This document shows, one piece after another, positions 9,550-18,154 of a DNA stretch of 64,000 nt (within the stretch, counting starts at the first letter, position 1; each line of letters opens with the position of its first letter). Location: NCBI RefSeq assembly GCF_002855575.1, contig NZ_PKRQ01000008.1, positions 1 to 64,000 on the forward strand. Direction: 5' to 3'. Below the pieces are notes generated by a model that worked only from the letters and a program-made list of their open reading frames with translations, was not told where the DNA came from and ran no database searches. The translations under genes were made by a program, and so were the position numbers. Origin of the DNA: Tabrizicola sp. TH137 (GTDB lineage: Bacteria; Pseudomonadota; Alphaproteobacteria; Rhodobacterales; Rhodobacteraceae).

Positions 9550-10068
9550 ATGACAAGCCGGGCGCAGGATGTGGCAATCTATCTTTCCCATCACTTCCAC
9601 CATGCGTGGGAAGGGTTCGGGTTCTTCGACCTTCAGCGGCTGCTGTATCTGGCGCAGGGCTGGCACCTTGCCTCGGGCCGCGGCGTGCTGTTCACCGAGA
9701 GCATCGGAGCGCACAAGGCGGCACCGCTGACCTATTCGGTGAAGGGCCTGCTGCCGATGGAAGAAATGCTTCCGCATCCGGAGCTTGCGCCGGCGGACGA
9801 GGATTTCCTCGACAGTTTCTGCCTGACCTATGGCGTGGCGGACCGGGATGCGGTGAAGCGGCAGGTGGACCGCGAGGACAGCGCCTGGAGACTGGCGCAG
9901 CTGGTGGGCGGGGAAGGGGCGACCATTCCGCCGCAGCTTATGGAAGCGACCTTCCGCCTGATGCTGCTGGATCATGCGGAGTCGAACCGGAAGATGCGGA
10001 ATACCCAGATCGGCGTGCAGATGCATCGTGCGGCGGGTGGCAATGTGGTGGCGTTCCGGGCGCGATAA
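9550..10068 (+). CDS. Panacea-domain (DUF4065, SocA-like) protein
   Basis: A 172-residue protein. The first 100 residues match the Panacea/DUF4065 pattern: AQDVAIYLSHH, FFDLQRLLYLAQGWHLA, then the conserved acidic/proline stretch ESIGAHKAAPLTYSV. In this family the domain acts in SocA of Caulobacter as a proteolytic-adaptor antitoxin, and it has been found as the antitoxin part of many toxin-antitoxin pairs. No toxin-sized partner lies beside it: the 229 bp upstream and 137 bp before the terminator downstream contain no credible small gene. It is therefore either a solitary domain protein or an orphaned antitoxin. A ribosome site GGAG precedes ATG 9550 at good distance. Family assignment is by pattern recall only. 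Confidence 0.68.
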   Translation: MTSRAQDVAIYLSHHFHHAWEGFGFFDLQRLLYLAQGWHLASGRGVLFTESIGAHKAAPLTYSVKGLLPMEEMLPHPELAPADEDFLDSFCLTYGVADRDAVKRQVDREDSAWRLAQLVGGEGATIPPQLMEATFRLMLLDHAESNRKMRNTQIGVQMHRAAGGNVVAFRAR

Positions 10069-10205
10069 GCCCGGGCGCAGAGTCTTTACGTCGATGTATT
10101 TCAACGGGTTGCCCCGTATCGGCTGTGCCGCGGACTGTGCCGTATTCTGTGCAGCAAACTGTGGCCACGCGCGGCGGGGTAGGATTTCAGCAGCTATTGG
10201 TTAAC

Positions 10206-10230
10206 GGGGGGCCTTCGTGCCCCCCTTTTT
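10206..10230 (+). terminator. Intrinsic terminator downstream of the Panacea gene
   Basis: GGGGGGC-CTTCGT-GCCCCCC is a perfect 7-bp stem followed by five T. It ends transcription from the left before the glutamine-synthetase gene. The 137 bp between the Panacea stop and this hairpin (10069-10205) contain several TGTGCCG-like repeats but no tRNA cloverleaf or gene that I can support. Confidence 0.8.
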
Positions 10231-10304
10231 GCTGCCCCTCTTTGCCCGCCGGACGCGCCATGCTAGGGCCGCGATGAGGGGCGACGGGGCGGGAGGATGC
10301 CGGA

Positions 10305-11690
10305 ATGCGCGACGATTTCACCGGGCCGGGCGGGGCCAGCCTTGCCGAGGCGCGGGCCTTTCTGGATGCCCATCCCGAGGTGCAGGGCATCGACCTTGCG
10401 CTGATCGACTGCCACGGCATCGCGCGGGGCAAGACGATCCGCCGGCACGAACTGGAAGGCCTGTTCACCCGGGGCCGGGGGATACCCGGTTCGATCTTTG
10501 CGCAGGACGTGACCGGGGACGATGTCGAGGAGACGGGTCTGGTCTGGGCGGGGGCGGGCGGGGATTGCCTGTGCTGGCCGCTGGGCGGGACGCTGGGACT
10601 GATGCCCGCCACGGGGCGGGGGCATGTGCTGATTTCCATGTGGGGGCCGGATGGCCAGCCCTTTGCGGTGGAGCCGCGCAACGCGCTGCGGGCGCAGGTG
10701 GCGCGGGCCGAGGCGATGGGCTTTGCGCCGATGGGGGCGCTGGAACTGGAATTCTACCTGATCGACCGCGAGCGGGACGGCGACGGGCGGCACCGCCCTG
10801 CGCGCTATCTGCTGAGCGGGCGGAAGACCACCGCCAACAACTGCATGTCGGTGGATGAGCTGGACGAGATGTCGCCCTTCTTCGATGCGGTCTATGCGGG
10901 CGCGAAGGCGCTGGACCTGCCGATGGAGACGCTGATTTCGGAGTATGCGGCGGGGCAGTATGAGCTGACGCTGCGCTATCGCGGGTTGATGCGGGCGGCG
11001 GATGATGCGGTGATCGGCAAGCGGCTGATCCGGGCCACGGCGCGGCGCCTCGGGATGGAGGCCTGTTTCATGGCCAAGCCATTTGGCGATCAGGCGGGAT
11101 CGGGGATGCATCTGCATCTGTCGCTGGCGGATGGGGCGGGGCGGAACCTGTTCGCCGATCCGGCCGAGGGGGGGCTGTCGCCGCTGATGTTGCAGGCGAT
11201 AGGGGGGATACGGGCGACCATCGGGGATACGATGCTGGTGCTGGCGCCGTTCCAGAATTCCTGGCGGCGGTTCGCGAGTGCCGTCTATTCCCCCGCCGAT
11301 GACACCTGGGGGGTGGAGAACCGGACGGTTGCGCTGCGCGTGCCGGGGGGCAGCGCTGCGGCCCGGCATTTCGAGCATCGGGTCGCGGGGGTGGATGCGA
11401 ACCCCTATCTGGTGGCGGCGATCACGCTGGGCGCGGCGCTGGACGGGATCGAGGCGAAGGCCGATCCTGGCCCGCCGGTGACAGGTGTGGCGGCCGAGGC
11501 GGGCCATGTGCCGGACCTGCCGCGCGGCTGGCTGGAGGCGATCGAACGGTTCGAGCGGTCGGGGTTCTGCCACCGCATCCTTGGCCCGGCGCAGCATCGC
11601 GGTTTCGCCGCCGTGAAGCGGGCGGAGTATCAACGCCTTGCCCTGACCGTGACCGAGGCGGAGTGGGAGCTTTACGGCTTTACCGTCTGA
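10305..11690 (+). CDS. Glutamine-synthetase-family ligase (gamma-glutamylputrescine synthetase type)
   Basis: A 461-residue cytosolic ATP-dependent ligase of the GS catalytic-domain family. Visible motifs are MGALELEFYLI (metal-binding Glu), a GSGMHLHLSL loop (catalytic fold, His), and ENRTVALRVPGGS with FEHRVAGVDANPYL (the NRxxxxR and E-H-R region near the C-terminus). The short N-terminus and the absence of an adenylylation-site segment separate it from housekeeping GlnA. It fits the GlnA-like/PuuA group that gamma-glutamylates amines such as putrescine, ethanolamine or isopropylamine. The substrate cannot be read from sequence. GGGAGG precedes ATG 10305. The next gene starts 60 bp downstream on the same strand. 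Confidence 0.9.
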   Translation: MRDDFTGPGGASLAEARAFLDAHPEVQGIDLALIDCHGIARGKTIRRHELEGLFTRGRGIPGSIFAQDVTGDDVEETGLVWAGAGGDCLCWPLGGTLGLMPATGRGHVLISMWGPDGQPFAVEPRNALRAQVARAEAMGFAPMGALELEFYLIDRERDGDGRHRPARYLLSGRKTTANNCMSVDELDEMSPFFDAVYAGAKALDLPMETLISEYAAGQYELTLRYRGLMRAADDAVIGKRLIRATARRLGMEACFMAKPFGDQAGSGMHLHLSLADGAGRNLFADPAEGGLSPLMLQAIGGIRATIGDTMLVLAPFQNSWRRFASAVYSPADDTWGVENRTVALRVPGGSAAARHFEHRVAGVDANPYLVAAITLGAALDGIEAKADPGPPVTGVAAEAGHVPDLPRGWLEAIERFERSGFCHRILGPAQHRGFAAVKRAEYQRLALTVTEAEWELYGFTV

Positions 11691-11750
11691 GGAGGCGACT
11701 CGGTCCTTTTGGTGTTACCCTGTCTCCGTCGGCATCGGGGAGGGTGGCGC

Positions 11751-12911
11751 ATGGACGGGGCGGTTTCCGGGGTGGTGACGGTGCTGGTCGGCACCTCGAA
11801 AGGGGCGTTCCTGCTGCGGTCGGATGTGGCGCGGCGGGAATGGGAGGTGGAGGGGCCGCATTGTGACGGCTGGCCCATCAACCATGTGATCGGCGATCCG
11901 GAGACGGGCATGCTCTGGGCCGCCGGGGGAAGCGACTGGCATGGCGCGGGCGTCTGGCGCAGCGCGGATGGCGGGGTGAGCTGGACGCTGTCGCTGCTGG
12001 CGAATGGCGGGATGGATGCGATGCTGGCCGCCGATCCGGGGATGGCGGCCTATCTGGGGCGCGGGCCCGCGCCGGATGCGCCGTTCAGGGGGAAGGTGGC
12101 GGCGCTGTGGTCGCTGGGTCTGGCGGGCGGGGTGCTCTATGCCGGGGGAAAGCCGGGGATGCTGTTTGCCAGCCGGGATGGCGGGGCAAGCTGGGAGGAG
12201 GTGACGGCGCTGACCGGGCATCCGTCGCGGGACAGCTGGGAGCCGGGTGGGGCGGGGCTGGTGGTGCATACGATCGTGGCCGATCCGGCGGATGCGGCGA
12301 AGCTGTGGGTGGGGATATCGGCGGCGGGGGTCTTTGCGACGGAGGATGGCGGCGCGACCTGGGAGCGGCGGAACCGCATGTCCAATGTGGCGGGGGAGGC
12401 ACATGGGCATGACCACGGGGCCTGCGGGCATGAGGTGGGGCATTGCGTGCACAACATGGTGCGCGCGTCGGGCGGTGGGGATCTGATGTATCAGCAGAAC
12501 CACCATGGCGTGTTCCGCAGCCCGGATGGCGGGCGAAGCTGGCAGGAGGTGACGGCGGGGTTGCCGTCCGGGTTCGGCTTTCCCATCGCGGTCGATCCGG
12601 CGGATGCGCGGCGCATCTGGACCTTTCCCCTGAACGGCGACACGCAGGGGCGGTTTCCGCCCGGCGCTGCGGCGGCGGTGTGGCGGTCGGAAGATGGGGG
12701 GGAAAGCTGGCAGGCGTTGCAGGAGGGGCTGCCGGAGCGGAACTGTTTCTTCACCGTGCTGCGGCAGGCGATGGCGGTGGACCATGGCACGCCGTCGGGC
12801 ATCTATTTCGGGACCAACAGCGGATCGGTCTTTGCCAGTGCCGACCGGGGCGATCATTGGCAGGAGATCGCGCGGCATCTGCCGACCGTTCTGAGCGTGG
12901 AGACGGTGTAA
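11751..12911 (+). CDS. BNR/Asp-box beta-propeller protein with His-rich loop
   Basis: A 386-residue protein with six evenly spaced Asp-boxes of the form S-x-D-x-G-x-x-W (SADGGVSW, SRDGGASW, TEDGGATW, SPDGGRSW, SEDGGESW, SADRGDHW), the hallmark of sialidase-like beta-propellers. No signal peptide is seen, so it looks cytoplasmic. The Arg triad of true sialidases is not evident, so glycosidase activity should not be assumed. Between boxes 3 and 4 lies a loop rich in His and Cys (AHGHDHGACGHEVGHCVH) that could bind a metal. ATG 11751 was chosen over TTG 11709 because GGGAGGG stands just before it. Function unknown. Confidence 0.85.
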   Translation: MDGAVSGVVTVLVGTSKGAFLLRSDVARREWEVEGPHCDGWPINHVIGDPETGMLWAAGGSDWHGAGVWRSADGGVSWTLSLLANGGMDAMLAADPGMAAYLGRGPAPDAPFRGKVAALWSLGLAGGVLYAGGKPGMLFASRDGGASWEEVTALTGHPSRDSWEPGGAGLVVHTIVADPADAAKLWVGISAAGVFATEDGGATWERRNRMSNVAGEAHGHDHGACGHEVGHCVHNMVRASGGGDLMYQQNHHGVFRSPDGGRSWQEVTAGLPSGFGFPIAVDPADARRIWTFPLNGDTQGRFPPGAAAAVWRSEDGGESWQALQEGLPERNCFFTVLRQAMAVDHGTPSGIYFGTNSGSVFASADRGDHWQEIARHLPTVLSVETV

Positions 12912-12913
12912 GG

Positions 12914-12933
12914 GGGGGGCCGGGCGGCCCCCC
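12914..12933. terminator. Bidirectional hairpin between convergent genes
   Basis: GGGGGGCC-GGGC-GGCCCCCC is a perfect 8-bp stem that fills the whole gap between the stop codons of the BNR gene (plus) and the SCO-cytochrome gene (minus). No long T-run flanks it, but the position argues for a shared terminator. Confidence 0.65.
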
Positions 12934-12934
12934 G

Positions 12935-13957
12935 TCATTCGGCCAGACCGTGCGCCTTTTCGAAGGCCTCGAAGGAGGCGGCGGCCTCTTCTTCCGACAT
13001 GGCGAGGCGGGCGTCGGCGGCCTTGAGGTAGCTGAGCAGGTCTTCGACATCGACCGGGTTCAGGCCGAGGTTCGGCATGACCACGCCGGGATAATCGGCG
13101 TTCAGCACCTCGGCGATGGGATCGCCGGATTTCAGTACGAGGTCGGGGTTCATGATGAAGGCCTTGAGCCAGTCTTCCTCGCGCCGGAGCGTCACGGCGG
13201 CGAGGTCGGGGGCGTAGCGTTCGCCATAGCCGATGGTGTGGCAGGAGGCGCAGGCGGACAGGAAGATCGCCTCGCCCGGATGGGCGGAGAGATCATAGAC
13301 CGTGTTGATCTTGAGCGCGGCCTGAAGCGCCTCGGCATTGGTCTGGGCGCTTTCGTTGTGGTCGGGGTCGAGTTCCAGGATGGATTGCAGGGCGATGGTC
13401 AGGCTGCCCATGACCGAGGAGCGGCGCCAGACCCCGGTCTTGGCGTTGCCGATCACCATGTCGGTGCGGTGCAGGTTCAGGGCGCGGGCCTTTTCGCCCA
13501 GCTTGAAGCGGATGGCGTCGATGTTTTCGCGCGTGCCGGTGAGGAAGGTCCAGCCCTTGTCGGCGTTGAAGCCCTGTTTGAAGGCGTGGAGTTTCTCGGG
13601 CGTGTCGCGTTCGGGATCGAGGGTGATGGAGACGAAGAAGATGTCGCGCCCCATGCGTTCGCCCAGCCATTCATAGACCTGCGCCAGCCGCGCGGTGGTG
13701 AGCGAACAGTAATCAGTGCATTCGGTGTAGAAGAAATTCACGACGACGATCTTGTCCTTCAACATGTCGTCGAAGAAGGCGACCTCTTCCCCTTCGCTGG
13801 TGACGAGGGGGAGGTTGGTGAAATACTCGGCCCCGCGCGTATCGGCGGCGCGGCTGTCGGTGGCCGCGAGGAGGACGAAGATCGCCAGGGCGAGGGCCAT
13901 GAGGGAGTGGGGAAGGAGGCGGATCGCCTCCTTCAGGATCGGGGTAAAGCGGTGCAT
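12935..13957 (-). CDS. SCO1/SenC-type copper protein fused to a c-type cytochrome domain
   Basis: A 340-residue exported protein. Residues 1-37 form a signal peptide or membrane anchor (ALALAIFVLLAATDSRA). Residues about 45-200 are a SCO/SenC thioredoxin-like domain with the copper ligands C80-T-D-Y-C84 and H163. Residues about 225-320 are a cytochrome c domain with heme motif C236-A-S-C239-H240 and likely axial M294 in VVMPNLG. SCO proteins load copper into oxidases; the fused heme domain adds electron transfer. It lies 17 bp downstream of the multicopper oxidase on the same strand, so the pair is almost surely co-transcribed and it probably matures or serves that oxidase. As far as I recall, iodide-oxidising alphaproteobacteria also pair a multicopper oxidase with SCO-type proteins. 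Confidence 0.93.
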   Translation of the reverse strand: MHRFTPILKEAIRLLPHSLMALALAIFVLLAATDSRAADTRGAEYFTNLPLVTSEGEEVAFFDDMLKDKIVVVNFFYTECTDYCSLTTARLAQVYEWLGERMGRDIFFVSITLDPERDTPEKLHAFKQGFNADKGWTFLTGTRENIDAIRFKLGEKARALNLHRTDMVIGNAKTGVWRRSSVMGSLTIALQSILELDPDHNESAQTNAEALQAALKINTVYDLSAHPGEAIFLSACASCHTIGYGERYAPDLAAVTLRREEDWLKAFIMNPDLVLKSGDPIAEVLNADYPGVVMPNLGLNPVDVEDLLSYLKAADARLAMSEEEAAASFEAFEKAHGLAE

Positions 13958-13974
13958 GTCTGGTTCCCCCGTCC

Positions 13975-16308
13975 TCAGGTGCCCATCTTGGGGAAGGGCT
14001 TGAAGCTGCGGTGGAACGGGTTCCCCTCGGGCATGATCTCGGGCATGACATAGGTCACGCCGTCGGGTGTTGCGTTCGGGGTGGGGATCACCTGCACATG
14101 CGTCTGTGACGTCTTGGGATTGTTCGGGTCCGTCAGGATGTCATAGCGCACGAGCATCGCGGCATCTTCATGCACGGTGTTGTGGCAATGGGTGACATAG
14201 GCCCCGCCATATTCGCCGAAGCGGACCTGGATCTTGACCGAGCCGCCTTCGCCGAGCCACCAGACGTCTTTCCGCGCGCCCTTTTCCGCCACGCCCAGCG
14301 GGAAGCCGGTGCGGGAGATTGTGACGCCTTCCTCGAAATGGAGGTGGGCGGGATGGTCCCAGCCGCCGCCGCCGTTGACCAGCGTCCAGTGTTCGACCTC
14401 GCCGGGGCGGGGGACGAGCATGGAGATGCGGTTGGCGTTGAGCGAATGCGTCTCTTCGCCGTTGATCCGCATGCCCCAGGGGGTTTCGCGTTCCAGCGGG
14501 CAGGAGGGGAAGCATCCGGTCGGCGTGTCGTCGCGGGCGTCATTGGCGCCGCGCTTGAACTCGATGATCCGTTCGCGCACGGGGGCGACGATCGGGATCT
14601 GTTCGGTGAGCTTGGCCTTCACCTTGCTGCGGTCGGCGTCCCTGGTGGTGCCGTGCTGATAGGTGTAACCCGGCAGGTCCACGCTGCGCATGGAGCTTTG
14701 CACCCGGAATTCGAGGATGCGGCCGACGGCGGGGTCGAGCGTCTTGCCCGCCAGCGCGTCCTTGAGCGAGAGCCGGTCCTTGGGACCGCGGCCGTTTTCG
14801 AATTCCAGCAGGTTGACGAGGTAGAGCCGTTCGCCGGGCAGGAAGCCGGAGAAATCCACGATGATGTCCTGACGTTCGCCGGTGGACAGCGTGTCGAGCA
14901 TGGTCGTGGAGACCGGCGACGGGATCAGGTTGCCGTCATTGCCGATGATCGTCATGGGCACGAGCCGGCCCGCCGAGTTGACAAGGGCCAGACGATACCA
15001 GCGCGACATCGAGGCGCAGAGGATGCGGAAGCGGAACTTGCGCGGCATCACCTCGAAGAAGGGCTTGTAGGCGAAGTTCACGAAGACCATGTCGCCAAGG
15101 AATCCTTCGGTATCGAAGATATCGAAGAAATACTGGCCGTCCGGGTCGGTCGCGCCGTCCGAGATCATCAGGTTGATGTCGAAGTCGGTATTGCCCCAGT
15201 CGAGATGCCAGCCCGAGGGCAGTTGCAGGTTGACGCCGTCATTCAGGCGTTCGTTGCCGCGATCCGGGCCGGAATAGTAGTTCATCATCCCGACATGGCC
15301 CTTGTACACGTTTTCCGCCGTGTAGAAGGAGCGGTGGTCGTGGAACCAGAGCGTGCCCTGCAATTCGCGGAAGTCGCCCGGGACCTGGATCAGGCCGCCA
15401 TTGCCATCGGGGCCTGAGGCGCGCTTGTCCAGCGCGCCGGTGTTGATCATGTCGGCGCGGGCCAGGGTGGTGGACCAGTGGTAATCATAGAACTGGCCAG
15501 GGTAAAAATGCGCGTTCGAGGCGCCGTCCGAGGTGGAGGCGTTGTGGCCGTTGTGGTTGTGCGTGGTCTGGCTGATGGAGCCGAAGCCGCCATTGACGGC
15601 CTGATCCGGCGAGACGTTGTTGTAATGGCGGAAGATGACCGGTTCGCCGTAGCGGATCTTCAGCAGCGGCGGCGGCAGAGCGCCATCGGCAAGGCGGCCC
15701 GCACCGAAGGACCAGATCTTTTCATCTTCCTGAACCGGCAGGCCGGGGTGGAAGCCGACTGTCCCTGTCGGCGGGCAGCCGAGCGACATCAGATAGCCCT
15801 TCTTGGGAAGGTATTCTTCCCAACGCTGATGGGCGAAATATTCCCCCGGCGGGCGGCCTTCCATCGGGCCGCGCCCGGTGAGCGGGTTGGTATAGAGCGG
15901 GTTGCCGCCGGAAGCCGAATATTCGGTGTGCCAGGAGGTGCGCTTGGAATAGGGTTCGTTCGGCAGGTCTTTCCATTCCAGCCAGCTTTCACCGTTCATC
16001 TCGACCCGTTTCAGATCGTGCGGCTTCACTTCGTTCAGGCGGGGCATCCTCTGGGTGAAGGGTTTGATGCCGAAGAGCGGGCTGGGCGGCGTCCCTGTCG
16101 GGATCGTCGGAAGGACCTGGCTGTGGGCATAGGGGCTGAGCCCGTTGATCATGGCGAGGGTGCCCGCCGAGGTGAAGATGCCCCATTTGAAAAGCTCGCG
16201 CCGCGTCACCTGACCCGTGGACAGCGCCTTGACAATTTCCGCCCGGTTGTTGCGGGCATTTTGTGCCTCGCGGATGCGGGCACGGGATTCATTCTTGTCG
16301 AGATACAT
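13975..16308 (-). CDS. Tat-exported multicopper oxidase
   Basis: A 777-residue multicopper oxidase. All four copper-binding segments are present: HNHNGHNAS (about residue 251), WFHDH (about 323), HPAHLHF (about 654) and HCHNTVHEDAAM (about 708), the last with the T1 Cys, His and axial Met. A twin-arginine motif T-R36-R37-E-L-F-K precedes a hydrophobic stretch, so the folded, copper-loaded enzyme should reach the periplasm by Tat. ATG 16308 was chosen because upstream codons to 16593 look non-coding and would place the Tat motif too far inside. It is longer than laccases such as CueO because of large inter-domain inserts. The group includes oxidases proposed for Mn(II) and iodide oxidation (MoxA, IoxA); which applies is open. 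Its neighbours, a SCO-cytochrome and a type II secretion system, suggest an extracellular enzyme. Confidence 0.94.
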   Translation of the reverse strand: MYLDKNESRARIREAQNARNNRAEIVKALSTGQVTRRELFKWGIFTSAGTLAMINGLSPYAHSQVLPTIPTGTPPSPLFGIKPFTQRMPRLNEVKPHDLKRVEMNGESWLEWKDLPNEPYSKRTSWHTEYSASGGNPLYTNPLTGRGPMEGRPPGEYFAHQRWEEYLPKKGYLMSLGCPPTGTVGFHPGLPVQEDEKIWSFGAGRLADGALPPPLLKIRYGEPVIFRHYNNVSPDQAVNGGFGSISQTTHNHNGHNASTSDGASNAHFYPGQFYDYHWSTTLARADMINTGALDKRASGPDGNGGLIQVPGDFRELQGTLWFHDHRSFYTAENVYKGHVGMMNYYSGPDRGNERLNDGVNLQLPSGWHLDWGNTDFDINLMISDGATDPDGQYFFDIFDTEGFLGDMVFVNFAYKPFFEVMPRKFRFRILCASMSRWYRLALVNSAGRLVPMTIIGNDGNLIPSPVSTTMLDTLSTGERQDIIVDFSGFLPGERLYLVNLLEFENGRGPKDRLSLKDALAGKTLDPAVGRILEFRVQSSMRSVDLPGYTYQHGTTRDADRSKVKAKLTEQIPIVAPVRERIIEFKRGANDARDDTPTGCFPSCPLERETPWGMRINGEETHSLNANRISMLVPRPGEVEHWTLVNGGGGWDHPAHLHFEEGVTISRTGFPLGVAEKGARKDVWWLGEGGSVKIQVRFGEYGGAYVTHCHNTVHEDAAMLVRYDILTDPNNPKTSQTHVQVIPTPNATPDGVTYVMPEIMPEGNPFHRSFKPFPKMGT

Positions 16309-16672
16309 TGCGACCCCATCTGCCTTTTGCCCACGCTCGGGCAAACCCGGCGCGGGATGAATGTTCCCCTGGATGGCGAAACGAATGAAACCGCCAACTC
16401 GTGAAAGGGCACTTGCCTTGCCCTCTCGGTTCCATGCCTGCGCGCGTGGGTGAGGAACCGGACCCGCCGCCGGGCTTCGGGAGGAACATCCGAAGGGGTT
16501 GCGGGCATCTGAAAGAATAGCACCGGGGGGGCGGTCCGACTTCTGACAGAGGTCGCACGGATGAATCAGACTAAGGTCTGATGGAACAACCACGGCGTGT
16601 GGAAGTTGGGGGAAAGGCCCCGAAAAGCGTATGAAAATTGGGCATTTCGAGGATGGAGGTGAACTGTCGAGT
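16309..16672. promoter_or_regulatory. Control region upstream of the multicopper oxidase, with inverted repeat
   Basis: A 364-bp gap separates the oxidase start from the stop of gspE (same strand). It contains a perfect inverted repeat ATCAGAC-TAAG-GTCTGAT at 16565-16582, about 257 bp ahead of the oxidase start, and no believable gene. The oxidase therefore probably has its own regulated promoter rather than reading through from gspE. Confidence 0.5.
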
Positions 16673-18073
16673 TCAGTCGAAGGTCACGAGATCGGCCTCG
16701 AGCCGGCGGGCGGCGGAGCCGGTGAAATTGCAGCTTCGGCAGCCGGCGCCGCCGCAATCGGGGCAGTCGGTGAGGGCGAGGTTCTGGGCGAGGACGCCGC
16801 GCAGGACATCGCTGACGATGTAATCGGGGACGCCCAGATCGACGAGCCGGGTGCGCGCGCCGCGGGCATCGCGGGTGTGCAGGGTGGAAAGGACGAGGCG
16901 GCCGACTTGGGCGGCACGGCAGGCGATTTCGGCGGTTTCGGGATCGCGGATCTCGCCCACCATGATGACGTTCGGGTCATGGCGGAGGATGGAGCGCAGG
17001 ACACGGGCGAAGGTGAGGCCGATCTCTTTCTGGACCTGCACCTGCTGGACGCCGGGGAGGGAGTATTCGACCGGGTCCTCGACCGTGACGATCTTGCGGC
17101 GCGGCGCGTTGAGATGGGCGAGCGCGGTGTAGAGCGTGGTGGTCTTGCCCGATCCGGTGGGACCGGTGACGAGGAAGAGGCCCGAGGGGCGTTCGATGCA
17201 GGCGGTGATGCGGGCGACCATGTCGGGGGCGAAACCGAGCCTGTCCCAGCCGAGGCGGAGCGATTGCGGATCGAGGATGCGCAGCACGATGCTTTCGCCG
17301 TGCTGGGTGGGCAGCGAGGAAAGGCGGAAGTCGATCCGGCGGCCGGAGAAGGTGGAGGAGAAGCGGGCATCCTGCGGCAGGCGGCGTTCGGCCACATTGG
17401 CGCGGGCCATGACCTTGAGCCTGGCGAAGACGGAGGGGGCCTGGATGGCCGGATCGGTGTTCATCGGCACGAGGAGGCCGTTGACGCGCATGCGGACGGC
17501 CAGGCCGGAGGGCAGGGATTCGACATGGATGTCGGAGGCGCCGGAGGCGACGGCCTCGGCCAGGGTTTCGGCGACGAAGCGGATGACGGGGCCGTCATCG
17601 GCCGCCTCGGCCGGGGCGGCATCGGGGGTGGGTGCGGGATCGGCGGGGGTTTCGGACAGGAGCGCGCGGAGGGTGCGCAGCGTGGCCACGCGGGGGGCGA
17701 CGGGGCGGTCGAGGTGAAAGGCCAGTTCCGAAAGCAGGGCGGCATCGGCGGGATCGGCCATGAGGACGGGTTGCGGGCCGGTTTCGGAGAGCAGCGGCAC
17801 GGCGGCGCGGCTGCGCAGGAAGGCCGGGGTGAGGCGGGCGATGGCGGCGCTGTCGATGCTGCCGGCCGACCAGGGATCGGCGACGAAGGGCAGGTCCAGC
17901 GCGGCGGCGAGGGCGGGGAGGACGGCCTCTTCCTCGACCAGGCCGCGGTCGATCAGCAGGCGGTGGAGGGGCAGGCCTTCGGCGGTGGCCTGCGCCTGGG
18001 CGCGGACAAGATCGGCGGTCAGGCCGGGGCGCGCGGCGAGATGGCGGGCCAGAGCGGCATCGGAGGGTGACAC
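16673..18073 (-). CDS. gspE: Type II secretion ATPase GspE
   Basis: A 466-residue cytoplasmic ATPase that powers pseudopilus assembly. An N-terminal GspE-N domain (about 1-130, LVRAQAQATAEGLPLHRLL) precedes the ATPase core with Walker A GPTGSGKTT (about 307), Asp box VTVEDPVEY, Walker B NVIMVGEIRD and His box LSTLHTRDA. Near the C-terminus a compact four-Cys zinc motif, CPDCGGAGCRSC, replaces the longer one of textbook GspE. The protein ends only about 18 residues later, so the usual C-terminal subdomain is trimmed. The start is GTG. It diverges from gspL across an 81-bp gap that must hold promoters for both directions. Confidence 0.95.
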   Translation of the reverse strand: MSPSDAALARHLAARPGLTADLVRAQAQATAEGLPLHRLLIDRGLVEEEAVLPALAAALDLPFVADPWSAGSIDSAAIARLTPAFLRSRAAVPLLSETGPQPVLMADPADAALLSELAFHLDRPVAPRVATLRTLRALLSETPADPAPTPDAAPAEAADDGPVIRFVAETLAEAVASGASDIHVESLPSGLAVRMRVNGLLVPMNTDPAIQAPSVFARLKVMARANVAERRLPQDARFSSTFSGRRIDFRLSSLPTQHGESIVLRILDPQSLRLGWDRLGFAPDMVARITACIERPSGLFLVTGPTGSGKTTTLYTALAHLNAPRRKIVTVEDPVEYSLPGVQQVQVQKEIGLTFARVLRSILRHDPNVIMVGEIRDPETAEIACRAAQVGRLVLSTLHTRDARGARTRLVDLGVPDYIVSDVLRGVLAQNLALTDCPDCGGAGCRSCNFTGSAARRLEADLVTFD

Positions 18074-18154
18074 TGGCTTGCCCCCAGGCGTTAGATTTCA
18101 TTAACGTGTCCCAAGTGACCGCAGGCGGGTGCGCCTCGTCAATGGGGGTTCTAC

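Noticed and set aside
10069-10205. tRNA or small RNA before the terminator at 10206
   Set aside because: No cloverleaf could be folded by eye. A small RNA ending at the terminator remains possible but unsupported.
16309-16593. N-terminal extension of the multicopper oxidase by 95 residues
   Set aside because: The extra residues look non-coding and would place the twin-arginine motif more than 130 residues in. The inverted repeat at 16565 also fits non-coding DNA.
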